From: JAICLK01 sp963742655
GTDB lineage: Bacteria; Patescibacteriota; Saccharimonadia; Saccharimonadales; UBA4665
Length of the DNA stretch: 21,212 nt
Assembly (NCBI GenBank): GCA_963742655.1
Contig: CAVUMM010000009.1
Coordinates: 1-21,212 of the forward strand
Direction of reading: 5' to 3'
The translations under genes and the position numbers were made by a program. Every line of letters starts with the position of its first letter. Positions within the stretch are counted from its first letter, which is position 1. This document shows positions 1 through 7,600 of this stretch, one piece after another. Below the pieces are notes generated by a model, which saw only the letters and a list, made by a program, of their open reading frames with translations, made no database searches and was not told the DNA's origin.

Positions 1-1535
1 GCGGATTCAGCGAATATGGCATCGTGGTGCCGGTCTCAAACGAAATCAGCACGCCGTTACGCAGTTGCTGAAGGGCAGGGCCGATCGGCTGGTAACCGGT
101 GATGAGCGAATTCATGATGATAGTGCCTTTGGTTTGCGTAAGCGGTATGTTGCGCAGACCTGACGCGCCCGCGTAGGGAGCTCATAGACTACTTTGGTCA
201 CGCCTTTGGGCTAGAGAATTGGTCTTTTAGCGTGGCCCTGCGTTGTCCTAATTCCATCTGAACGGCACCGACATCTTCGGCTTCGGAACCTCTACGATCA
301 GCTCCTCGACCGGCTATAGCGTCTGGCCGTCTACCTGTTTTGGTGACGATTGCGGACGGCCGACTTCAGATTGATAGCCTTCTCGCCGCATGGTTTCGAT
401 GCGACACGCTCCAAATGCAATTCGCCGCGGCCGGACACTAAAAATCCGATGCCATTTTCTTCGACTCGCAATCCGACATTTGATTCAAGCTCTTTGGCGA
501 GCCGTTCGCCGATTTGGCGTGATGTGGTAAATTCACCTTCCGTGCCTTTGAATGGCGGGGTGTCGGACCGAGATAGACTTTGAGCGTCGGCGCCTCGACT
601 TCAAGTACCGGCAATGCTTCGGGGTTATCCGCATCGGCAATCGTCTCGCCGATCCGGGCATCCGCGATGCCGGTAAGCTGCACGATATCACCGGCAACAC
701 CTTCGGCAACTTCAAACTTGCTCACGCCATGACTCATGAAAACAGCTTCAACCTTGGCTTTAACCACACTGCCATCGGCTTTACATAGGGCCACTTGGTT
801 GCCGGACTGGACTCGTCCACGGCTGATACGGCCGACGGCGTATTTGCCTTTATAGCTATCCCAGGCGAGCGCCGTAACAAGCATCTGGAACGGCTGTTCG
901 AGTTCAACTCTCGGCGCCGGAATATCATGGACGATAGCTTCAAAAATAGCATTGAGATCCGCTGGCTCGCTCGGATCGGACGGCACGCTTGGCCAAGCTT
1001 TGCCTTCACGGCCGATCGCGTAGTAAACGGGGTAGTGAAGCTGATCTTCATGTACGGCAAGTTCCAAAAACAAATCAGCAAGTTCGTCTTCGACCTCATG
1101 CACTCGCGAGCCCGGTTTATCTCTCTTATTGATGACCACAATCGGCTTCAGCTCATTCGCAAGCGCCTTGGCAAGTACGAATTTGGTCTGAGGCATCGGG
1201 CCTTCCTGGGCGTCAACGATCAATAAGCAACCGTCAGCCATATTGAGCGTGCGCTCTACTTCGCCGCTGAAATCGGCATGCCCCGGCGTGTCAATAATGT
1301 TTATGCGATAATCACCATGCTGCACGGCGGTAACTTTGGCCGTAATCGTAATACCGCGCTCGCGCTCCTGGTCGCCGCTGTCCATGATGAGCGTCTGGCT
1401 CATTTCCGCCTGATTGTCGCGGAATGTTTTGGATTGCTTCAACAGCCCATCTACCAAGGTAGTCTTTCCATGGTCGACGTGGGCAATGATAGCAATATTG
1501 CGGATCTTCGACGGATCCTGCGTCTGTGGCTGCAT
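1..1535 (-). CDS. typA: Translational GTPase TypA/BipA, 3' end outside window, frame broken in C-terminal part
   Basis: Ribosome-associated GTPase of the EF-G/LepA class, involved in stress adaptation and ribosome assembly in other bacteria. The G motifs are all visible: AHVDHGKT at residues 18-25, RGITI at 60-64, DTPGH at 82-86 and NKRD at 136-139 (the usual form is NKID). The intact frame runs from the ATG at 1535 to about 565. Beyond that the protein continues recognisably in shifting frames: ...PPFKGTEGEFTTSRQIGERL, then VSGRGELHLER, then IETMRREGYQSEVGRPQ, then PVEELIVEVPK, then GLRNIPLTQTKGTIIMNS near 120-165. I count at least five indels (near 562, 405, 270, 213 and 163) and an in-frame TAG at 314-316 where the family has Glu. 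The C-terminus runs off the window at position 1. A promoter sits between the start codon and the insertion sequence. Errors in the sequence are more likely than real decay, because the family identity is kept across every break. Confidence 0.9.
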
Positions 1536-1567
1536 TTGATTAACTTTCTAAATTAGATATTTATACC

Positions 1568-1596
1568 ATTAAAGCATAATTACTAACAATTTACAA
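1568..1596 (-). promoter_or_regulatory. Candidate sigma-70-type promoter of typA
   Basis: On the minus strand, TTGTAA (1591-1596) and TTTAAT (1568-1573) are separated by exactly 17 bp and lie about 32 bp upstream of the typA ATG. The -35 box matches consensus at 4 of 6 positions and the -10 at 5 of 6. The -35 box lies only 9 bp from the edge of the insertion sequence, so the insertion appears to have spared this promoter. There is no strong Shine-Dalgarno before the start codon. Assigned by eye. Confidence 0.45.
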
Positions 1597-1599
1597 GGT

Positions 1600-1605
1600 T
1601 TTTAA
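1600..1605. repeat. Target-site duplication, left copy (TTTTAA)
   Basis: TTTTAA abuts the outer end of the left inverted repeat and is repeated at 2509-2514 outside the right one. The sequence is A/T only, so a chance match is possible, but its exact placement at both ends supports a true duplication. Confidence 0.75.
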
Positions 1606-1623
1606 ACCCGAATCACGAAACTC
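1606..1623 (+). repeat. IS982 left terminal inverted repeat
   Basis: The sequence ACCCGAATCACGAAACTC pairs with the reverse complement of 2491-2508, with one mismatch (T against G at position 8). The stop codon of the transposase (TGA on the minus strand, 1613-1615) lies inside this repeat, so the last residues of the protein are encoded by the element's own end. Confidence 0.92.
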
Positions 1624-2425
1624 GACTCATCTGATAGCCCAGTAGCACTCTCAGATAATGCACGAAGTAGCCGCGTACACTGCGCGGGAACGAGGTCACG
1701 AAGTGAGCTCGTTCTTTGAGGATACCAAAGACAGCCTCAATCTTCGGTCGCAGTGTCAGCAGGAGATGCTGCCTTCCAGCCATGAGCCAGCACTGTCGTG
1801 GCCTGGGTGGCGAGATAACAAGACACTGAAAGTCCCGCCAAATATGGCGTCGGGTGACTTGGGCGGTATAGCCGGCGTCAGCAACCACGACGGTCGTCTG
1901 TTGGTTCACCAGATGCTTGAGTTGTAAGACGTCTGCTTCATTCGCTGGCGTAAAGTAGAGCCCGGCAAACTGGCCGAGGTAGTCAATGCTCGCGTGTAAC
2001 TTGAAGCCGTAATGCCAGCCCTGCCAGTTCTTACCAAAGGCGGCAAAGCCTTTGGCTACCTTGTGCCGGTCAGCTCGGACTGGCTTGCACACCGGAAGCA
2101 TGGTGCTGTCGGCGAATCTGAGCGGTGTGGCAGTTGACAGCGTCGCTTGCAGCAGCCACGACAGTGTCGGAAGCAAACGGTGACAGTGCGCTACAAAGTT
2201 CTGGTATCTCGGCATTTTCGGGAAGCAATCCCGGTATTCGCGAGCAATCCACGAATACACTGCCGACAGATTTTTGTGCGGTTCGGTGAGACCATCCCAG
2301 ATGAGAATGGTCAGTAGCTCACTGTCGCTGAGGACCGGAGGGCGGCCAGTACTCTCCCGAGTTGGCAGTATGTCGTCTATCCATACGAAGACATCTACGA
2401 TATGCTGTTTCTGTAAAGCGTCCAT
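1613..2425 (-). CDS. IS982-family DDE transposase
   Basis: Cut-and-paste type transposase of 270 residues, the usual size for IS982 (roughly 270-310). The N-terminal part has the family's DDILP and SDSELLTI motifs (residues 17-41). The catalytic core shows the acidic triad: Asp106 in FADST, Asp183 in VADAGYT and Glu230 in KIEAVFGILKE. Between them is the typical segment with VCKPVRADRHKVAKGF and the GWHYGFKLH motif (residues 112-144). A Shine-Dalgarno-like AGAAGGA lies just before the ATG on the minus strand. The frame is uninterrupted and terminates inside the left inverted repeat. It is transcribed in the same direction as the flanking helicase and typA genes, so read-through into typA is possible. 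Confidence 0.95.
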   Translation of the reverse strand: MDALQKQHIVDVFVWIDDILPTRESTGRPPVLSDSELLTILIWDGLTEPHKNLSAVYSWIAREYRDCFPKMPRYQNFVAHCHRLLPTLSWLLQATLSTATPLRFADSTMLPVCKPVRADRHKVAKGFAAFGKNWQGWHYGFKLHASIDYLGQFAGLYFTPANEADVLQLKHLVNQQTTVVVADAGYTAQVTRRHIWRDFQCLVISPPRPRQCWLMAGRQHLLLTLRPKIEAVFGILKERAHFVTSFPRSVRGYFVHYLRVLLGYQMSRVS

Positions 2426-2490
2426 GTTTGTTTTCCTTCTGTTAGCTTGAACACTTACAGAGTAACAAATGGGCGCTTTATCTTGTTAGG

Positions 2491-2508
2491 GAGTTTCGTG
2501 CTTCGGGT
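2491..2508 (-). repeat. IS982 right terminal inverted repeat
   Basis: The plus-strand sequence GAGTTTCGTGCTTCGGGT is the inverted partner of 1606-1623 with 17 of 18 matches. It is followed at once by TTTTAA, which matches the hexamer before the left end. Confidence 0.92.
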
Positions 2509-2514
2509 TTTTAA
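2509..2514. repeat. Target-site duplication, right copy (TTTTAA)
   Basis: Second copy of the hexamer that flanks the insertion sequence. It lies 24 bp beyond the stop codon of the helicase gene, so the element landed in the trailer of that gene. Confidence 0.75.
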
Positions 2515-2537
2515 GCGACGCGACTTTCTCAAGCGCA

Positions 2538-5500
2538 CTACTTTGCCCGCCGTTTGGCGTCACTAATGTATGATTTGATCTTCGTATAACGAAAATGCGG
2601 CAAAACCTTTCCGTGATCAGTGCGACACCGATACCAGACCGCGGCGAGGACGAATTCGGGCCGCCCCAGCAGCCAACCGTCAAAATCTTCGGCCGGTATG
2701 CCGCTTAACTGTGCTACTTCCTCGCGATTCACTAACAATTCGGAAACTGAGGGATTCGGCGCAATATCGTAATTGCCGTTTGTTTGTGCCTGCGCGAGTT
2801 GGACTGAATCCGGATAAAGGTAATCCAATTCTTCGCCCGAACTATTCCAGTGCGGATGGACGGCGCCGCCATTTTGCCTGATAAATTCGGCGAGTTTGCC
2901 GGCATCTTCGCCGACCTGACCGGCGATATCGCCAAGCGTACGAGCTCCGCGGGGGACATTAAATGCGCTGCGTGCCGCTCGCCATGCGTCATTCGAATAG
3001 CGGCCTAGATTATTTACTTCAAACCTATTGAACATAAACTTTGTAATGGCTTGTTGTGGAACATTAAGCTGATCGGCCATCATGGCGGGCGAAATGCCGC
3101 TCAGCGATATGATGATTTCTTCTAGCTGTCGCCCGGAATAATGTGGCGTCATTAATCCTGCTGAATTAAGCTGCTTTACCGGCGGCAAATATCCGGCGCC
3201 CGCTGTCTTGGCGATTGCTCCATTGACTGAGTCTGCAGGCAAACCCAAGCGCAAACCAATATCTAGCGCGTCCAACGTTTCCTTTGCCGTATCAATCACA
3301 GCCAGGGCTTCAACGCCTTCAGTTCGAGATTTTCTAGATTGTCTGGAAGCTGCTTTTAGCTCGCTCGGCGAAACTAATCGAACGGACGACCGAAGAAATC
3401 TGCGCTGCAATTTGATTGCATAGTCGATCCGATCAAAATCGCCGTCATAATTATCTTGGGGAAGGGCATAAAAAGAAATTTCCGGCGCACCAGGTTTAAC
3501 TCCGTGAGCTTCCTGCAATCGGCGCACCACATCCCACGTATAGCACGGGCTTTTATCGCCATATACCAATTGCAGATCTTCCGGCGCGTATTCTGCAAGG
3601 ATTGCATCCCAGGCACTTCGCGGACCGCGCACCACCCGATCCATCAATTCCAGCGTAACTAGCTGCGGAGGCAATTTATCCAACATCGTCCGTTGAAGGA
3701 TATCAGCCGCTACGGACTCAACAACGACTGCTTGCCCCTGCATTTGGAACCGCTTGTCGTGCGGCCATTTATAGCCGACCTGAGCCGTTTCATCTTCAGT
3801 CATAGCCGCACGCAAATCTTGGATTGCCACGCCTGAAAATCTTTGTAATCTTTCAAGACTGACTAATGGTACGCCGTTTGCAGCGCCCTGATTGAATGCG
3901 ATCCACAACATATCAGCCTGCTGGCGATTCAAAAAATACGCGTAAGCCGGTCTTCCGGTAACTGGATCGATAAATCTTTTGTAATCCGGCCCGTCTTGAC
4001 TCAACCCGTTATCGTAGAACGCTTTTACAAAATTTTTGCTCGCGCCCAATTCGTAAATGAATTCCGTCATCGGTATGTCACTTTCAGACGCATTCGGAAT
4101 ATTCGCAACAGCTTCTTCAACAAGCGTCAATGCTTTCAAATCATACGTATTCCAGCTATGAACGCGCTGCCATATGCGCCGGTTTTCGGCGGGGATTATC
4201 CCATTACGGACAAATACCTCCATCAAGAATGAACTATCAATATCGTACCGATCCAAAATTTCGCTGTATCTCAGTTCACCGACTTCGGCAACTGCCGGAA
4301 TAGGATTATCCTCAAAATACGAGGCCGCTTCCGGATCAAAGAACGGCACCATCACATGACTGTCAGAATCCGCGTTGAAAACCCAGATTCCCTTGTAGCC
4401 GATTCCAGCCGATTCTAATTGCTTCATGACGTAGGTTTCTGATACATGCTCTGGAACGCCGGGCGAGCGCATTATTATATCCAGCGATATACTGCCTTCG
4501 GGCGGTTCTTCATATTCGAAACCGGGCCTTGGAATCGTAACTTCTCTGACCGGCTTATTATCAATTTGTCGGACGAGGGCTTGCACTGATAATGGCAAAT
4601 CTTCATAGCTCAAGGATCTGCGTTTCACGGCGTCCGAAGGTAATTTGTCGGCGTCAGTAATTTCAGGCGCGATTATCATTCCTTGGCGGACCGTTTCCAG
4701 GCCGAGCACGCCCCAGTGTGAAGCGACCCGGCGTGTCGCTCCAGGATAAGCCGGAATAAATTCAATGTAGACGGTCACCGGAAATTCTTCACTTTTTCTG
4801 GCGCCGCGTCCGTAGTGCTGTTCTTTGAGCAATTCTGATTCGATCGCCCAGGCATCGATGACGACATCAATCGGCGCATCTAAGCCTTCGCCGATCATTT
4901 TTGTCGTGGCAACGACGTTCACTTCCCGTTTATCTAATTTGTCGAGGATTGCTGCGTTTTCGGTCCGGGTATTGAAGTCCCCGAGTGCTTCAGCCGAAAT
5001 GGGCTGTGTTGTGCCGTCCGGCAATGTTGCCACCAGATCTTTTTCTACAACGAGAGCCCGCAGTCTGTCGACGATAGTCCTAGCTTGCTTTGAGTGCGCG
5101 CCGCTCCGGCCGAATATTGCTATGCGGCGTCCTGTCTGCGCGAGCCCGGCTGCTAATTCTACGACATGCTCGGTAATTTTTTCCTCAATAAGTGCACGCA
5201 CGGCTCGTTTGCCTTCAGCCGCAGCAACGAGTTTCGCGTCGGCCTCCATTCGGATCGTAAATATCTGCGAGCCGTTGAGCAGGTCCTTGTTTATATGCCA
5301 CAGGATGCTTTCACCCTGGACATTGTAAGGCACGATGTCGCCAAGATGTCTCCCGTCCGCCCGTTGCGGCGTTGCCGTGCACAGTACAACCAACGGACCC
5401 AGGCTGCCACTGACGAATTTTTCGCGCATCATCGGACCCAAGATATGGTGCCCTTCGTCTACGATCACGACGTCGCGCCCGCTTAAATCCACACCTCCCG

Positions 5501-6395
5501 AACGCGTCTGGTTGTTCGTAACGATTAACGCGTTACCGGTTTCATCATACACACCTCCAAAGCGACCTGTCGTGACGACCTCTTGGGATGTAAATCGACC
5601 GAAAGTATCGTTTCCGCGTTTGCCGAGGAACTGGTTACCGATAGCGATAGTCGGTTGCGTAACCGCCGCGCGAAGCGGTTCCGGATCCAGTTCTGAAACC
5701 GGCCGCCCGATCCCGCCGTCATCCGTGAAAACAGCCTCCAACGGTGTTTTTCCGCTGCCGGTTGGCGCGACTACACTAATCGCTTTGGCAATTTCTTTTA
5801 TCGGGTTATCGCCGACGATGACATCTTGCAAATTCGGCGGCGCAAGCAAATGCCGCAGGATATTTTGACGCAATTCCAGCTGATCGGGCCTTAATCCCTT
5901 CGGTTGATCGATGCTTCTTTCGACGTTGTTGATGATGGCCGTTTGACGGCCGATAATTCTGATCAATCCGTCATTGGCAGCCCGCAAAGCATCCCGCTGG
6001 TCCGGGCTTGGCCGCCAGGATGCGTTAAATTCATCGGCATCAAATGCGTCTCCGTCGGTAAGTTCTGTTTTTTCTCGGTCTAGTGCGCGAACTTTTGCAG
6101 CTTCCCGGGCAACAATAGTGGCAAATACTTGCCGCATACCGATTTCTGACGGGTCGAGCTCATGCGGTGCTTCACGCCAAAGCCTGGAACGAAGCTCATC
6201 GTGGAAGAGCGGCACGCCCATCACCGATTCTATGACATCGAGATGGATCGATTGGATCTCAACCGCATCGAGAATTTCAGGTGTCCAATGTGCGTCGGTA
6301 AGAAGATCGCCGTTTTCGAGCGGCCCTGCCATAAAAGGGGCCGGAACGGATAATCCAGCCGCGGGATGAAACTGGTCGTGATTCTGACTGCCCAT
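2538..6395 (-). CDS. SF2 DEAD/DEAH-type helicase with long C-terminal array of HTH-like modules
   Basis: Large 1285-residue protein. An N-terminal region of unknown role (1-195) precedes a superfamily 2 helicase core: Walker A APTGSGKT at 210-217, Walker B VDEGHH at 312-317, motif III CTATPQ at 339-344, a motif V-like TTKMIGEGLDAP at 497-508, and motif VI QHYGRGARKSE at 526-536. The core resembles the ResIII/type III restriction and DEAD-like group. From about 640 to the end I see no known enzyme domain. Instead about nine units of 50-65 residues recur, each with a helix-turn-helix-like start, a variable loop, an aromatic/basic strand and a closing helix, for example GISPAMMADQLNVPQQAITK (1100-1119) and REEVAQLSGIPAEDF (1224-1238). 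That suggests a nucleic-acid-tracking helicase, but substrate and pathway are unknown. It stands alone with its own promoter, and no methylase or nuclease partner is next to it. No frameshift is seen. Confidence 0.85.
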   Translation of the reverse strand: MGSQNHDQFHPAAGLSVPAPFMAGPLENGDLLTDAHWTPEILDAVEIQSIHLDVIESVMGVPLFHDELRSRLWREAPHELDPSEIGMRQVFATIVAREAAKVRALDREKTELTDGDAFDADEFNASWRPSPDQRDALRAANDGLIRIIGRQTAIINNVERSIDQPKGLRPDQLELRQNILRHLLAPPNLQDVIVGDNPIKEIAKAISVVAPTGSGKTPLEAVFTDDGGIGRPVSELDPEPLRAAVTQPTIAIGNQFLGKRGNDTFGRFTSQEVVTTGRFGGVYDETGNALIVTNNQTRSGGVDLSGRDVVIVDEGHHILGPMMREKFVSGSLGPLVVLCTATPQRADGRHLGDIVPYNVQGESILWHINKDLLNGSQIFTIRMEADAKLVAAAEGKRAVRALIEEKITEHVVELAAGLAQTGRRIAIFGRSGAHSKQARTIVDRLRALVVEKDLVATLPDGTTQPISAEALGDFNTRTENAAILDKLDKREVNVVATTKMIGEGLDAPIDVVIDAWAIESELLKEQHYGRGARKSEEFPVTVYIEFIPAYPGATRRVASHWGVLGLETVRQGMIIAPEITDADKLPSDAVKRRSLSYEDLPLSVQALVRQIDNKPVREVTIPRPGFEYEEPPEGSISLDIIMRSPGVPEHVSETYVMKQLESAGIGYKGIWVFNADSDSHVMVPFFDPEAASYFEDNPIPAVAEVGELRYSEILDRYDIDSSFLMEVFVRNGIIPAENRRIWQRVHSWNTYDLKALTLVEEAVANIPNASESDIPMTEFIYELGASKNFVKAFYDNGLSQDGPDYKRFIDPVTGRPAYAYFLNRQQADMLWIAFNQGAANGVPLVSLERLQRFSGVAIQDLRAAMTEDETAQVGYKWPHDKRFQMQGQAVVVESVAADILQRTMLDKLPPQLVTLELMDRVVRGPRSAWDAILAEYAPEDLQLVYGDKSPCYTWDVVRRLQEAHGVKPGAPEISFYALPQDNYDGDFDRIDYAIKLQRRFLRSSVRLVSPSELKAASRQSRKSRTEGVEALAVIDTAKETLDALDIGLRLGLPADSVNGAIAKTAGAGYLPPVKQLNSAGLMTPHYSGRQLEEIIISLSGISPAMMADQLNVPQQAITKFMFNRFEVNNLGRYSNDAWRAARSAFNVPRGARTLGDIAGQVGEDAGKLAEFIRQNGGAVHPHWNSSGEELDYLYPDSVQLAQAQTNGNYDIAPNPSVSELLVNREEVAQLSGIPAEDFDGWLLGRPEFVLAAVWYRCRTDHGKVLPHFRYTKIKSYISDAKRRAK

Positions 6396-6460
6396 TTTAA
6401 CTTCGTACCGTCCCGGCCTAAAGTGCCGCCTTTGTTGTGGGTGGCTTTAATGCTATAATA

Positions 6461-6489
6461 ATTATATAATAGTTAAAACTGAAAGACAA
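6461..6489 (-). promoter_or_regulatory. Promoter of the helicase gene
   Basis: On the minus strand TTGTCT (6484-6489) and a perfect TATAAT (6461-6466) are spaced by 17 bp. The leader to the ATG at 6395 would be about 60 bases. It overlaps the divergent control region shared with the mechanosensitive channel gene. Confidence 0.6.
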
Positions 6490-6520
6490 ACGCTGATTAT
6501 CTAAAAACTGACCATTTGCG

Positions 6521-6562
6521 TATAATTAAGGCGAATATCGCTACATAGCAATTCCCAGGAAG
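6521..6562 (+). promoter_or_regulatory. -10 box and Shine-Dalgarno of the mscS-mprF pair
   Basis: A perfect TATAAT at 6521-6526 has no convincing -35 partner at 16-18 bp (the best is TTATCT near 6497). AGGAAG at 6557-6562 is a good ribosome binding site 7 bases before the ATG at 6570 and fixes that start. Confidence 0.5.
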
Positions 6563-6569
6563 ACCAATC

Positions 6570-7586
6570 ATGATTCTATATGCCGACCAGATCAACCAGA
6601 CCATCCAGCAATCCAGTAGCATCCTGAAACAAACCGCGGACACGTTTTTCAACGCCCGTTCGCTGCTGATTTTAGCTGTCGCCTTAACGGTTGCTTTCGT
6701 GCTCGGCAGACTAATCGCCATCATATCTCATCGCATTACCAAAAGTATCGGCCGGCGGGTTGACAAGGCCAAGAGCATTGACGCTGTCAATAAATTGCGG
6801 CGCACCGAAACGCTTATCGTGCTTTCGACGGCGCTTATTCGCGTACTTCTGGTTATCATGTCGTTGTTCCTTTGGTGGTCGCTGACGCACCCCAACCAAC
6901 AAGCCGGAGCTATTATTGGTGCCAGCGCGTTGTTCGCCATTATTTTGGGCGGGGTGCTGAGTCCGGTTTTACGTGACATGTCATCGGGTAGCGTGATGAT
7001 GGCCGAACATTGGTTTGGGGTTGGCGATCACGTAACCATCGAGCCATACACATTGCAGGGCATTGTTGAGTTAGTAACACTGCGTTCTACAAGGGTGCGC
7101 AGTTTGAACGGCGAGACAATTTGGGTCAACAACCAAACCATTGGGGCGATCCGCATCACGCCCAAAGGCATTAGCACAATGGCGCTGGAGCTGTTCGTGT
7201 CCGACTTGGAACGCGGCAGAAAATTGATCGAGGATACGAACTTGCGTTTACCGAGCGGGCCGCTTATGGTTGTGAGCCCACTGTCTATCATGACCGAGGT
7301 GCAAGCCGGTGATCACCTGTGGCACATCACGGCCATCGGGGAAACCGCGCCCGAAAGACAATGGCTGCTCGAGAAATATGCCGTACAGACCATGCAAGAG
7401 CTCGATCAAAAATCCAAACATCCCATTTTGCAACACGAACCGATTGCCCGCTTTTCGGACGGCAATGCCGAACGCCGGTTTGCGCGCACAATAAATAGCG
7501 CCAAAAAGGCCAAAGCTCCCCGAAGAATTGAACGCTTGAAGAAAAAAACTGCCAAGTCCGCCCGCCGTTCTGGTAAATCAAACTAA
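6570..7586 (+). CDS. MscS-family mechanosensitive ion channel
   Basis: Small-conductance mechanosensitive channel that would open under membrane tension to release solutes during osmotic downshock. The 338 residues give three membrane segments, about 31-53, 82-104 and 112-134. The last is the Gly/Ala-rich pore helix (GASALFAIILGG, 117-128) followed by the amphipathic continuation. The MscS beta domain follows with GVGDHVTIEPYTLQGIVELV (150-169) and TRVRSLNGETIWVNNQTI (174-191), both diagnostic. The C-terminal tail from about 300 is very rich in Lys and Arg and is probably cytoplasmic and disordered, possibly touching nucleic acid or anionic lipid. The start is supported by AGGAAG seven bases upstream. 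The lipid-modifying synthase follows after 14 bases, which implies co-transcription of two envelope-stress functions. Confidence 0.92.
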   Translation: MILYADQINQTIQQSSSILKQTADTFFNARSLLILAVALTVAFVLGRLIAIISHRITKSIGRRVDKAKSIDAVNKLRRTETLIVLSTALIRVLLVIMSLFLWWSLTHPNQQAGAIIGASALFAIILGGVLSPVLRDMSSGSVMMAEHWFGVGDHVTIEPYTLQGIVELVTLRSTRVRSLNGETIWVNNQTIGAIRITPKGISTMALELFVSDLERGRKLIEDTNLRLPSGPLMVVSPLSIMTEVQAGDHLWHITAIGETAPERQWLLEKYAVQTMQELDQKSKHPILQHEPIARFSDGNAERRFARTINSAKKAKAPRRIERLKKKTAKSARRSGKSN

Positions 7587-7600
7587 AAAGCTGGGGTCAT

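Larger units (their letters stand above)
1606..2508 (-). mobile_element. Complete IS982-family insertion sequence (903 bp)
   Basis: The element is bounded by 18-bp terminal inverted repeats that match at 17 of 18 positions and begin ACCCGAA, as expected for IS982. It holds one intact transposase gene. The hexamer TTTTAA occurs directly outside both ends (1600-1605 and 2509-2514), a good target-site duplication; one extra T on each side makes its exact length uncertain. It sits in the gap between the helicase stop codon (2538-2540) and the typA promoter, so neither reading frame is cut. Intact frame, ends and duplication suggest a fairly recent, possibly still active, insertion. Confidence 0.92.

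Noticed and set aside
5335..5868. Plus-strand open frame of 177 codons and several other long frames (4825-5328, 5974-6369) opposite the helicase gene
   Set aside because: Ser/Arg/Pro-rich compositions without any family signal, fully inside a clear 1285-residue helicase frame; these are antisense shadows.
2538..6395. Reading the helicase as the restriction subunit of a defence system
   Set aside because: The core resembles ResIII-type helicases, but no methyltransferase, nuclease domain or other defence gene is adjacent, so a defence role is not supported by the window.
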